Below are positions 1 through 6,625 of a stretch of DNA of 10,874 nt, piece after piece. The stretch's first letter is position 1. Each line of letters begins with the position of its first letter. The position numbers and the translations under genes were made by a program. The notes under the pieces were generated by a model. The model did no database searches, was not told the DNA's origin, and saw only the letters and a program-made list of their open reading frames with translations. The DNA comes from 70-18 sp041691815 (GTDB taxonomy: Bacteria; Pseudomonadota; Alphaproteobacteria; Acetobacterales; Acetobacteraceae): contig JBEPTZ010000140.1 of assembly GCA_041691815.1 (NCBI GenBank), forward strand, positions 1-10,874, written 5' to 3'.

Positions 1-1
1 G

Positions 2-181
2 GCGGCGTTGGCCGGCGATGTGCGGCGGCTGCGGCGGCTGTCGGCGCAGTTCCGCGCCCCGGTGATCCCCGGCGAGGCGTTCGTGCTGCACCAGGCGGCG
101 GCGCCCGGCGGGGTGCGGTTTGCCGCAGTGGCCAGGGGCGGCGCGCTGGCGCTATCGCGGGGTTGGGCGGAACTGGCCTGA
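2..181 (+). CDS. MaoC-like (hotdog-fold) dehydratase, C-terminal end, partial
   Basis: The open frame enters from the left edge and ends at TGA 179-181, leaving 59 residues. They read as the tail of a MaoC-type enoyl-CoA hydratase/acyl dehydratase. An R-L-x-R-L segment leads into 'AQFRAPVIPGEAF', the family's 'RFxxPVxPGExL' strand, followed by a beta-strand pair (FAAVARGGALALSRG) and a short end. Family members hydrate 2-enoyl-CoA esters or dehydrate 3-hydroxyacyl-CoA in the cytosol. The catalytic Asp/His region lies outside the window, so activity cannot be judged. It runs in the same direction as the M20 peptidase genes but is 139 nt upstream, so shared transcription is uncertain. The hotdog assignment rests on one conserved motif. 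Confidence 0.6.
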   Translation, partial: AALAGDVRRLRRLSAQFRAPVIPGEAFVLHQAAAPGGVRFAAVARGGALALSRGWAELA

Positions 182-247
182 CCAGCCGCGTCATGTCCGC
201 AGCGCAAGCCTAATCCGCGCCCAGCATGGCGCCAGACCGGCCTGTAC

Positions 248-281
248 GGGGGGGGAGGGGGATGGCGCGCCGGGGCCGGGG
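248..281 (+). other. G-tract cluster (possible G-quadruplex) in the leader of the first M20 gene
   Basis: Between the MaoC remnant and the first peptidase (182-320) I see no gene and no convincing sigma-70 promoter. The spacer does hold four G-runs on the plus strand: G8 at 248-255, G5 at 257-261, G4 at 272-275 and G4 at 278-281. This meets the usual sequence pattern for an intramolecular G-quadruplex and would lie in the mRNA leader about 40-70 nt before the start codon, if the transcript begins upstream. Whether it folds or matters is unknown. The 8-G run is also a candidate slippage tract. Confidence 0.35.
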
Positions 282-320
282 TGCATAGTTTCGTGGATCG
301 AGACCGGCTTCGGAGAGCGC

Positions 321-1466
321 ATGATGCCTGCCCCCGCCAGCAACATTCCACTTCTGGATCAACAGGAAATCCTCGACGGCATCCGACAATGGGTGGAGAT
401 CGAGAGCCCAACCACCGACGCCGCCGCGGTGAACCGCATGGCCGACCAGGTGGCGGCCGATTACGCCACGCTCGGCGCCGCGGTGGAGCGCATCCCTGGC
501 AGCGACGGTTATGGCGATCACCTTCTGGCCAACTCGCCGTGGGGCGGCGACGGGCCGGGCATCCTGGTGCTGAGCCATCTCGACACCGTGCATGACATCG
601 GCACCCTGGCCGGCCCGCTGCCGTTTCGCGTCGAGGACGACATCGCCTATGGCCCCGGCATCTACGATATGAAGGGCGGTGCGCATCTGGCGTTCGCGGC
701 GCTGCGGCATCTGCACCGCCTGGGGCGGCAGACCAGGCTGCCGATCCGCCATCTGCTGGTCAGCGAGGAGGAGGTCGGCAGCCCCACCTCGCGCGCGATC
801 ATCGAGCGTGAGGCCGGGCGCGCCCGCTATGTGCTGGTCACCGAGCCGGCGCGCGAGGGCGGCAAGGTGGTCACCGCGCGCAAGGGCGTGGCGCGGTTCG
901 ACCTGCTGCTGCGCGGCACCGCCGCCCATTCCGGCGCGCGGCATCAGGACGGCCGCAGTGCGATCAAGGAGCTGGCCCGCCAGATTCTCGACCTGGAGGC
1001 GATGACCGACTACGACCTCGGCGTCACCGTCAATGTCGGCGTGGTCAGCGGTGGCACCCGCGCCAACGTGGTTGCCGCCGAGGCGCGCGCCGAGATCGAC
1101 ATGCGGGTGCCCAACCCGGAGATTGGCGACGCCGCGGTGGCCCGTGTGCTGGCGATCCGCGCGCATGACCCGGACGTGCAACTCAGCATTACCGGCGGCC
1201 TGAACCGCCCCGGCTACGAGAAAGGCCCCGGCATCACCGCGCTGTTCGAAACCGCGCGCGGCATCGCCGCCGGCATCGGCTTCGAGCTGCAGGACCTGAA
1301 GACCGGCGGCGGCAGCGACGGCAACTTCACCGCCGCCCTGGCGCCGACGCTGGACGGGCTGGGGGTGGACGGCCAGGGCGGCCACACCCACCACGAACAG
1401 CTCTACGTCTCCTCGCTGGTGCCGCGAACCCGCCTGTTGCTCGGCCTGTTCGAGGCGCTGTCATGA
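321..1466 (+). CDS. M20 family metallopeptidase, carboxypeptidase G2-like
   Basis: A cytosolic zinc-dependent exopeptidase or deacylase (381 aa, the usual size for the M20A group) that hydrolyses a peptide or N-acyl amide bond. The metal centre is complete by motif: His86 and Asp88 in SHLDTVHD, bridging Asp116 in IYDMKGG, the catalytic/ligand pair Glu150-Glu151 in SEEEVGS, Glu175 in VTEPA, and His355 in GGHTHHE. The inserted dimerisation lid spans roughly residues 185-295 and includes His203 (GTAAHSG). I see no signal peptide. The start at 321 is chosen because GGAG (312-315) precedes it and homology begins just after; ATG 324 is equally possible. The frame is open upstream to an ATG/GTG near 120, but that stretch is not protein-like. 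The last 4 nt overlap the next gene. The Glu175 ligand points to carboxypeptidase G2/ArgE-like relatives, but the substrate is unknown. Confidence 0.9.
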   Translation: MMPAPASNIPLLDQQEILDGIRQWVEIESPTTDAAAVNRMADQVAADYATLGAAVERIPGSDGYGDHLLANSPWGGDGPGILVLSHLDTVHDIGTLAGPLPFRVEDDIAYGPGIYDMKGGAHLAFAALRHLHRLGRQTRLPIRHLLVSEEEVGSPTSRAIIEREAGRARYVLVTEPAREGGKVVTARKGVARFDLLLRGTAAHSGARHQDGRSAIKELARQILDLEAMTDYDLGVTVNVGVVSGGTRANVVAAEARAEIDMRVPNPEIGDAAVARVLAIRAHDPDVQLSITGGLNRPGYEKGPGITALFETARGIAAGIGFELQDLKTGGGSDGNFTAALAPTLDGLGVDGQGGHTHHEQLYVSSLVPRTRLLLGLFEALS

Positions 1467-2869
1467 CCGCCGATGTCAGCCGCGCGGCCATCGTCGCCCG
1501 CGCCCGCAGCATCTTCGACAGCGGCGCCTATCTCGCCCGGCTGGCGGAACTGGTGGCGGTGCCGACCGAAAGCCAGATGCCCAACCGGCGCACCGACCTG
1601 CAGCGCTACTGCGCCGATGTGCTCGGCCCGATGATGGCGGCGCTGGATTTCACCGTGCAGGTGCTGGACAACCCCGCCGAGGGCCGCGGCCCGGTGCTGC
1701 TGGCCAGTCGCATCGAGGGCGCCGACCTGCCCACCGTGCTGATCTACGGCCACGGCGACGTAGTGCGCGGCATGCCGGAACGCTGGAAACCCGGCCTCGA
1801 CCCTTGGCGGGTCAGTGTCGACGGCGATCGCATCTACGGCCGCGGCACGGTGGACAACAAGGGCCAGCACCTGATCGCCATCGACGCGCTGCGGGCGCTG
1901 ATCTGCGCCCAGGGCCAGCTCGGCTTCAACGCCAAGGTGCTGGTGGAAACCGGCGAGGAGGTCGGCTCCCCCGGCCTGCGCGACGTGCTGCGCCAGCACC
2001 GCGAACTCTGCGCCGCCGACGTGTTCATCGGGCTGGACGGCCCGCGCCAGACGCTGTCGATGCCCGAGGTCAAGCTCGGCGGGCGCGGCGGCGTGGCGTT
2101 CGACCTGGTGGTCGACCTGCGCGACGGCAGCCACCATTCCGGCCACTGGGGCGGCGTGCTGGCCGATCCCGGCTTCATCCTGGCGCACGCCATGGCCAGC
2201 ATCGTCACCCCCAAGGGCCGCATCCTGGTGCCAGGCTGGACGCCGGTGCAGGTGCCCAACTCGGTGCGCCAGGCGTGCGCCGATATCGTGTTCGAGGACG
2301 TGCCCGGCCTGCCGGAGGCCGACCCGGACTGGGGCGAGCCCGGCATGTCCAAGGCCGAGCGCATCTTCGCCTGGACCAGCGTGATCGTGCTCGCCAGCCT
2401 GACCGGCCAGCCGGACGCACCAGTGAACGCCGTCGCCGGCACCGCCCGCGCCCGGCTGCAGGTGCGCCACACCGTGGACGTGCCCGGCGCCAGCATCGTG
2501 CCAAAACTGCGCGCCCATCTCGACGCCCAGGGCTTCGCGGCGGTGGCGATCGAGCCGGTGATGGAGCGCGACATGTTCGAGGCCTCGCGCACCGACCCGG
2601 ACGACCCCTGGGTGCGCATGGTGGTCGCCTCGCTGGCCGAAACCGCCGGACGGGCGCCGAACGTGATCCCGAATTCCTCCGGCTCCAACCCGTCGCAGAT
2701 GTTCAGGGACGAGCTGGGCACCCCGGTTATCTGGATTCCCAATTCCTACGCCGGCTGCCACCAGCATGGCCCGGACGAACACGGCCTCGGCTCGCTGTTC
2801 CGCGAGGGGCTGGGGTTCATGGCCGGGCTTTGGTGGGATATTGGGCACGGCAAGGCGCCAGGGAAGTAA
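1463..2869 (+). CDS. M20 family metallopeptidase, dipeptidase-like
   Basis: A second, longer M20 zinc hydrolase (468 aa). Ligand motifs: His97 and Asp99 in YGHGDVV, bridging Asp131 in GTVDNKG, Glu165-Glu166 in ETGEEVGS, Asp192 in GLDGPR, and His435 in CHQHGPDEH. The ligand after the EE pair is Asp rather than the Glu of the upstream gene. This places the two in different M20 subgroups, so they are not a recent duplication. The lid domain is roughly residues 205-345. The ATG overlaps the previous stop as ATGA, with a weak GAGG at 1452-1455, which implies translational coupling. There is no signal peptide. The TAA stop is followed within 2 nt by an 11-bp hairpin. The protein resembles an uncharacterised proteobacterial M20 group of about 470 aa. 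Both enzymes probably act on related amide-linked substrates (inference from coupling). Confidence 0.88.
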   Translation: MTADVSRAAIVARARSIFDSGAYLARLAELVAVPTESQMPNRRTDLQRYCADVLGPMMAALDFTVQVLDNPAEGRGPVLLASRIEGADLPTVLIYGHGDVVRGMPERWKPGLDPWRVSVDGDRIYGRGTVDNKGQHLIAIDALRALICAQGQLGFNAKVLVETGEEVGSPGLRDVLRQHRELCAADVFIGLDGPRQTLSMPEVKLGGRGGVAFDLVVDLRDGSHHSGHWGGVLADPGFILAHAMASIVTPKGRILVPGWTPVQVPNSVRQACADIVFEDVPGLPEADPDWGEPGMSKAERIFAWTSVIVLASLTGQPDAPVNAVAGTARARLQVRHTVDVPGASIVPKLRAHLDAQGFAAVAIEPVMERDMFEASRTDPDDPWVRMVVASLAETAGRAPNVIPNSSGSNPSQMFRDELGTPVIWIPNSYAGCHQHGPDEHGLGSLFREGLGFMAGLWWDIGHGKAPGK

Positions 2870-2870
2870 G

Positions 2871-2894
2871 GGTTCTTTTTTGTAAAAAAGAACC
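2871..2894 (+). terminator. A/T-rich perfect hairpin after the M20 pair
   Basis: Two 11-nt arms are exactly complementary: GGTTCTTTTTT at 2871-2881 and AAAAAAGAACC at 2884-2894, separated by GT (a real RNA loop would open a few A-U pairs). It begins 2 nt after the TAA of the second peptidase. Read rightward, an A-run follows the hairpin rather than a T-run. Read leftward, the hairpin is followed by no clear T-run outside its own arm. It is best viewed as half of a bidirectional terminator between convergent genes. Confidence 0.65.
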
Positions 2895-2971
2895 AAAAAA
2901 CTTCTATCCGCCTTGCAACCGTGGAGGGGTGGAGAGCCCGGAGTCTCCAAAATGGATGAAAAGTTTTTTTG

Positions 2972-2995
2972 CTTCTTTTTGTTCACAAAAAGAAG
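2972..2995 (-). terminator. A/T-rich perfect hairpin after the oxidoreductase gene
   Basis: The arms CTTCTTTTTGT (2972-2982) and ACAAAAAGAAG (2985-2995) are exactly complementary with a 2-nt centre. On the minus strand this lies 6 nt beyond the TAG of the oxidoreductase. It is followed there by an A-run (the complement of the T7 at 2964-2970), not a T-run. It most likely ends the leftward transcript and mirrors the hairpin at 2871-2894. Confidence 0.6.
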
Positions 2996-3001
2996 ATCTT
3001 C

Positions 3002-4240
3002 CTATCTCGCCGCCGCCTCCCGCGCCGCCTGCGGCACATAACTCTCCAGCGCCGGATCGGGCAGCCGCACCGTCTGCCCCAGTTCGGCCGAGCGGTACAG
3101 CGCCATCAGCATCTCCACCACCGCCACGCCGTCGGCGAAGGTCTCCATCGGCATCACGCGGCGGCGGAAGCAGTCGACGAAATGCCGGTTCTCCAGCGTG
3201 TAGCCGTAGGTGCCGGCCTCGTCTTCCAGGATCGGCATGCTGCCCTGCTCGGCGTTCTGCTTCTCCACCAGGTCCTCGCCGGCCGCCCCAGTCACCGCGC
3301 GCGACAGGAACACCTTGAGGCCGGTCGACAGCGAGTTGAACTCCATCGCGTATTCCGGCCCCAGCAGTTCCAGCGTGATGCGCAGCCCCGGCCCGACATA
3401 GGCCCAGGAGGTGGTCGCCTCGATCACCACCTCGCTGCCATCCGGCGCCTCCAGGGTCAGCAGGCCGCGCGCGAAATCCTCCGCCGGGCGCTTCAGGTAG
3501 TCCACCGCGCCGCCGTATTGCTGTCGCAGCTTTTCGGCATATTCCGGCCGGCGCCATTTCAGCGTCGCGACGCTGGCATTGACGCTGACCAGCCGCAGCG
3601 CGCTGCGCGCCTCGTCGGGTGCGGTGAGCAGGAAGCGGCCGACCTCGACCGAGTGGCACATCATGTCCGACAGCACGCCGCCGCCCTGCTGGTCGGCATT
3701 CCAGAACCACGGCTCATGCGGCCCGGAATGTTCCTCCGCCGCGCGCGCGATATACGGCCGCCCGGTGCTCGGCACCGCCCGCCGCCAGATCACCTCGCGG
3801 CCGCGCAGCACCGCGGTGGAGAAGATCTGGTTTTCCAGATAGCCGTGCAGCAGCCCGGCCTCCTCGGCCAACCGTAGCATCTCGCGCGCCTCGGCCAGCG
3901 TGCGGGCCAGCGGCTTCTCGCAGGCCACCGCGAACACGCTGGTGGCGTCGGCCAGCCGTGCCGCATGCAGCGCCCGCATGGTCTGCAGCCGGGCATGGTT
4001 CGGGTTGGCGATCCACACCGCATCCACCGCCCCGCTGGCCAGCAGCGCCGCCAGGCTGTCGAACGCCTGGCAGGCGCCGAGTTCCAGCCGCGCCACCTCG
4101 GCGGCGAAGCTTTCGCGCCGCGCCGGGGTAGGGGAGAACACCCCGGTCACCTCGACATTGCGCACCCCGAGCAGCGATTGCAGATGGAATCGCGCCATGA
4201 AGCCGGCGCCGATGAAGCCGATCCGCAACGGCGCGCTCAT
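3002..4240 (-). CDS. Gfo/Idh/MocA family NAD(P)-dependent oxidoreductase
   Basis: A cytosolic oxidoreductase (412 aa) of the family that oxidises or reduces sugars, inositols and other hydroxy or carbonyl compounds with NAD(P). The N-terminal Rossmann fold shows RIGFIGAGFMARFH (residues 6-19), then IANPNHARL near 78-85 and the family's EKP at 108-110, with Lys109 as the usual active-site lysine. The substrate domain carries GGGVLSDMMCHSVEVGR (186-202), whose Asp192 and His196 match the usual D-x3-H pair. At 412 aa it is longer than the common 330-380 aa. The start is chosen at ATG 4240: GGAGG on the minus strand (4249-4253) sits 8 nt before it, and the Rossmann strand begins at once. The start overlaps the stop of the DMFase-like gene as ATGA, so the two are one coupled unit. 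The substrate is unknown; it may process the product of the hydrolase (inference). Confidence 0.88.
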   Translation of the reverse strand: MSAPLRIGFIGAGFMARFHLQSLLGVRNVEVTGVFSPTPARRESFAAEVARLELGACQAFDSLAALLASGAVDAVWIANPNHARLQTMRALHAARLADATSVFAVACEKPLARTLAEAREMLRLAEEAGLLHGYLENQIFSTAVLRGREVIWRRAVPSTGRPYIARAAEEHSGPHEPWFWNADQQGGGVLSDMMCHSVEVGRFLLTAPDEARSALRLVSVNASVATLKWRRPEYAEKLRQQYGGAVDYLKRPAEDFARGLLTLEAPDGSEVVIEATTSWAYVGPGLRITLELLGPEYAMEFNSLSTGLKVFLSRAVTGAAGEDLVEKQNAEQGSMPILEDEAGTYGYTLENRHFVDCFRRRVMPMETFADGVAVVEMLMALYRSAELGQTVRLPDPALESYVPQAAREAAAR

Positions 4241-6381
4241 GCGATGAACCTCCGCACCACGTTCTCCAGCAGCCGCGACACCGGCCCCTGGAATCCGCCC
4301 TGATGCCACAGGCTGCCGCAGAAGGTGATCGAGCCGACCGAGAATACCGCGCCGCCGGATGGCGTGTCGAAATAGACGATCTCGCCGCGCATCAACTCGG
4401 TCGGCGTCTCGCCGTTCACCGTCGTGACATGCGACAGCAATTCCTCCGGCACGGTCACGAACGAGGCCGGCGCACCCTCGGAGCGGGCCAGGATCGCGGC
4501 GTTCTCCGGCGTGCCCAGCGCCACGTCGGCGCGATCCAGCTCGAACCCCGCCGCCCCGCCGCCGGACAGGCCGTAATCGCCCAGCACCTCGCCCTCGATG
4601 CCGTCGAACATCCAGGCGTGGTCAGGCTCGTAGCTGGCCGGCAGCCGGCGATAATGGGTGCCCTCGAACAACCCCTGGCCGGAGAACCCGACCCCCACCA
4701 GCGCCTGCGGCGGCCGCCGGTTACGTCGCCACAGCCCGCCCATTCCGCCGTCAAGCTGGTGGTAGTATTCACCCGGCTCGGCGGCCCAGGCGCGGATGCC
4801 ACCCTCGGCGCGGCGCAACTCGATCAGATGCGGCATCGCCTTGTCGCGGGCGATCCGCCAGTAGAAGCCGTTGCCGCCGAGATAGCACAGTCGCCCACCC
4901 TGGCCGGTATAGGCGGCCAGCGAATCCAGCGTGCCCGGCGTGTGGTATTCCGGATGCGAGCCGGTCAGCACGCAGGCATAGCGGGCGATCAGCCCCACCC
5001 CCTCGTCGTCCAGGTCCTCGTCGGTCACCACGTCGAACGCGATGCCCTTCGCCTCCAGCCAGCCGAGCAGATGGGTATCGGCCGGATAGTGCCGCAGGCC
5101 GGACCCCTTGGCATCGTTGAAGGTGAGGAAGCCAGGCCGCATGGTCAGGATCGGCCGGTGCCGCGAGGAGAACGCGATGCCGCTGCCATCCTCGTGCTTG
5201 TTGTAGGTGGAAAAGCCGTAGGCGGGCACGTGGTCCGGGTTGTGCGGATAGCCGCCCCAGGCCTGCACCCGCGCCATATAGCCGGCATCGGCGTTGCCGC
5301 GCGCATGGTTGGCGTAGGCCTGGTAGGTGAAGGTGGAGGCCAGGAACGCCAGCTTCGCGGTGGCCTTGCCGCGCGGCGGCAGCACGTAGAGCGGCAGCCA
5401 ATCCTCGCCCTCGGCGCAGGCGATATGCAGCGCATAGGCCCCGCTGTGCAATTCCGCCGGCACCTTGAAGCTGAAGCTCGGCGTCCAGCGGCAATCCTCC
5501 AGGTCATCGGCATGGAAATGGATCGCCGCGTAATCGGCCGGCGCATGCCGCCAGCAATGCTCCCGCCCGCTCCAGGCCGCCCCCACCACGGCCCGGGTCG
5601 GCATGTTCACCGCGGCGCCGTGGCAGCGCAGCGGCCCGACATCCACCAGCCGGGTGCTGCCGATCTCCTGCGCGAAGTCCCACTGCGCCAACACCGGGGC
5701 GGCAGCCGGCCAGGCTTCCACGAAACCATCGAGCAGCGCCGGCGCCTCCAGCTTGCCGGTGAAATGCCGCGTAGGTTCGGCGGCGTTCTCGGCGGCGAAC
5801 AGCAGCGGATCGGCGCCGGTCGGCAGCACCATCCCGGCTGCTTCGGCACGCGCCAGCACCGCCGGGCCGCCCAGCGCCTGCTGACCCAGGAGCAGCCGCC
5901 CGCTGGCCGGGTCGGCCGACAGCCAAACCCGGTACCAGCGCCGCGCCAGCATCGCCGCTCCGGTGGCCACGGTTGCCGAGCCACCCTCCCAGCCCAGCAC
6001 CGCGCTTGCCCCGGCCGCCCCCACCCGCAGCACCACGCCACCCTCGGCGAGCGCCGCGCGCGCGGTGCCGGGGGCGGCGGACCAGACCAGCACCGTCCAA
6101 CAGCACGCCGCCCCGCCCTCCCGCGATGGCCCGGCCGGCACCAGGCCATACGACCCCAGCCGCGTCACCTGCCGCCCGCCCGCGAACTCCGCCGCGAACA
6201 CCGAAGACAGATCCTCGAACCGCATCCCCGGCCCGGCCGGGTTGGGGTCGCCGCCGATCACCCGCACCAGCCGCGCCGTCGCCGGCCCCGGTGCCGCCAG
6301 GCTGACATGGGCCGCGAAGCTCTCCCCGGCACGATGCGAAAACCGGTCCAGGTAGCCGGTGATGGCGGGCTCATGCGGCAT
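4237..6381 (-). CDS. N,N-dimethylformamidase large (beta) subunit-like protein
   Basis: 714 aa, close to the roughly 760 aa of the DMFase large subunit, an iron enzyme that hydrolyses N,N-dimethylformamide to formate and dimethylamine. Order: a start-proximal GYLDRFSHRAGESFAAHVS segment; a LamG/concanavalin-like region at about 90-290; then the catalytic part, with TFTYQAYANHARG (351-362), FSTYNKHEDG (390-399), TGSHPEYHTPG (473-483) and a glutamine-amidotransferase-like GGRLCYLGGNGFYWRI (495-510); and a closing GAVFSVGSITFCGSLW. Tyr353, Tyr393 and Glu478 have nearly the spacing I recall for the Tyr399/Tyr440/Glu521 iron ligands of the Paracoccus enzyme. His476 lies two residues before the Glu. 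The start at 6381 has CCGGAG (6388-6393, minus strand) 6 nt upstream; an upstream in-frame start near 6459 lacks one. No small subunit is found. The true substrate may be another amide. Confidence 0.8.
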   Translation of the reverse strand: MPHEPAITGYLDRFSHRAGESFAAHVSLAAPGPATARLVRVIGGDPNPAGPGMRFEDLSSVFAAEFAGGRQVTRLGSYGLVPAGPSREGGAACCWTVLVWSAAPGTARAALAEGGVVLRVGAAGASAVLGWEGGSATVATGAAMLARRWYRVWLSADPASGRLLLGQQALGGPAVLARAEAAGMVLPTGADPLLFAAENAAEPTRHFTGKLEAPALLDGFVEAWPAAAPVLAQWDFAQEIGSTRLVDVGPLRCHGAAVNMPTRAVVGAAWSGREHCWRHAPADYAAIHFHADDLEDCRWTPSFSFKVPAELHSGAYALHIACAEGEDWLPLYVLPPRGKATAKLAFLASTFTYQAYANHARGNADAGYMARVQAWGGYPHNPDHVPAYGFSTYNKHEDGSGIAFSSRHRPILTMRPGFLTFNDAKGSGLRHYPADTHLLGWLEAKGIAFDVVTDEDLDDEGVGLIARYACVLTGSHPEYHTPGTLDSLAAYTGQGGRLCYLGGNGFYWRIARDKAMPHLIELRRAEGGIRAWAAEPGEYYHQLDGGMGGLWRRNRRPPQALVGVGFSGQGLFEGTHYRRLPASYEPDHAWMFDGIEGEVLGDYGLSGGGAAGFELDRADVALGTPENAAILARSEGAPASFVTVPEELLSHVTTVNGETPTELMRGEIVYFDTPSGGAVFSVGSITFCGSLWHQGGFQGPVSRLLENVVRRFIA

Positions 6382-6446
6382 GACGTTCTCCGGAATGATT
6401 TGTGGCCGAGTATCCGGGGCCGCGCGCCACAGGTCCATGCCCCCTC

Positions 6447-6463
6447 TTGATCGGTGCAATCAA
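6447..6463. promoter_or_regulatory. 17-bp dyad TTGAT-N7-ATCAA in the divergent intergenic region
   Basis: The 244-bp space between the divergent DMFase-like and heme-binding genes holds no gene I can support. It does hold a perfect inverted repeat, TTGATCGGTGCAATCAA, in a locally A/T-rich patch. The half-sites resemble the FNR core (TTGAT/ATCAA), but the spacer is 7 nt instead of 4, so it is not an FNR/CRP box. The overall size suits a LysR- or GntR-type operator. On the plus strand TTGATC could serve as a -35 with TATGCG (6470-6475) as a weak -10 at 17-nt spacing. A shared operator for both directions is inference. Confidence 0.35.
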
Positions 6464-6625
6464 TAGAAGTATGCGAAACTCTCGATTGGAGGATGGGAGC
6501 CGGGCGTCATGCGGTGAGCCGGTTGTCGGGGCCGCACCGTCCCGCTCCTGACGCGTCGTACTTGAAGCGGTGTGATCGCGGCCACCGACCTCCATCGAGC
6601 GCCCGGCAGGAAAGGAAACGCCGCC

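Larger units (their letters stand above)
2871..2995. repeat. Mirrored pair of A/T-rich palindromes, candidate dispersed intergenic repeat
   Basis: Two perfect 11-bp-arm palindromes (2871-2894 and 2972-2995) flank a GC-richer core. Each is followed on its inner side by an A6-7/T7 tract: AACCAAAAAACTT at 2891-2903 and, inverted, AAAAGTTTTTTTGC at 2959-2972. The whole block is therefore an imperfect inverted repeat. A third small stem lies in the core (GGAGA 2931-2935 with TCTCC 2944-2948). It fills the space between two convergent genes and differs sharply in composition from its surroundings. Such multi-hairpin blocks recur in many genomes as intergenic repeats or terminators. Recurrence in this genome cannot be tested here. 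Confidence 0.5.

Noticed and set aside
120..320. N-terminal extension of the first M20 peptidase upstream of 321
   Set aside because: It overlaps the end of the MaoC-like gene in another frame, passes through G-runs, and encodes no signal peptide or conserved segment.
1403..2986. 527-codon minus-strand frame opposite the second M20 gene
   Set aside because: It is His/Gly/Ala-rich shadow sequence without motifs, and it runs through the intergenic hairpins. The plus-strand peptidase explains the region.
2871..2995. CRISPR-like repeats
   Set aside because: There are only two palindromic units in inverted orientation, with no direct repeats or spacers of regular length.
4303..6450. 715-codon open frame on the plus strand opposite the DMFase-like gene
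   Set aside because: It is a GC-rich mirror frame with Arg/His/Gln/Pro-rich low-complexity protein and no domain. The minus strand has clear motifs and ribosome binding sites.
6447..6463. FNR or CRP binding site
   Set aside because: The half-sites TTGAT/ATCAA fit FNR, but the 7-nt spacer does not match the required 4 nt for FNR or 6 nt between CRP-type half-sites. It is kept only as an unidentified dyad.
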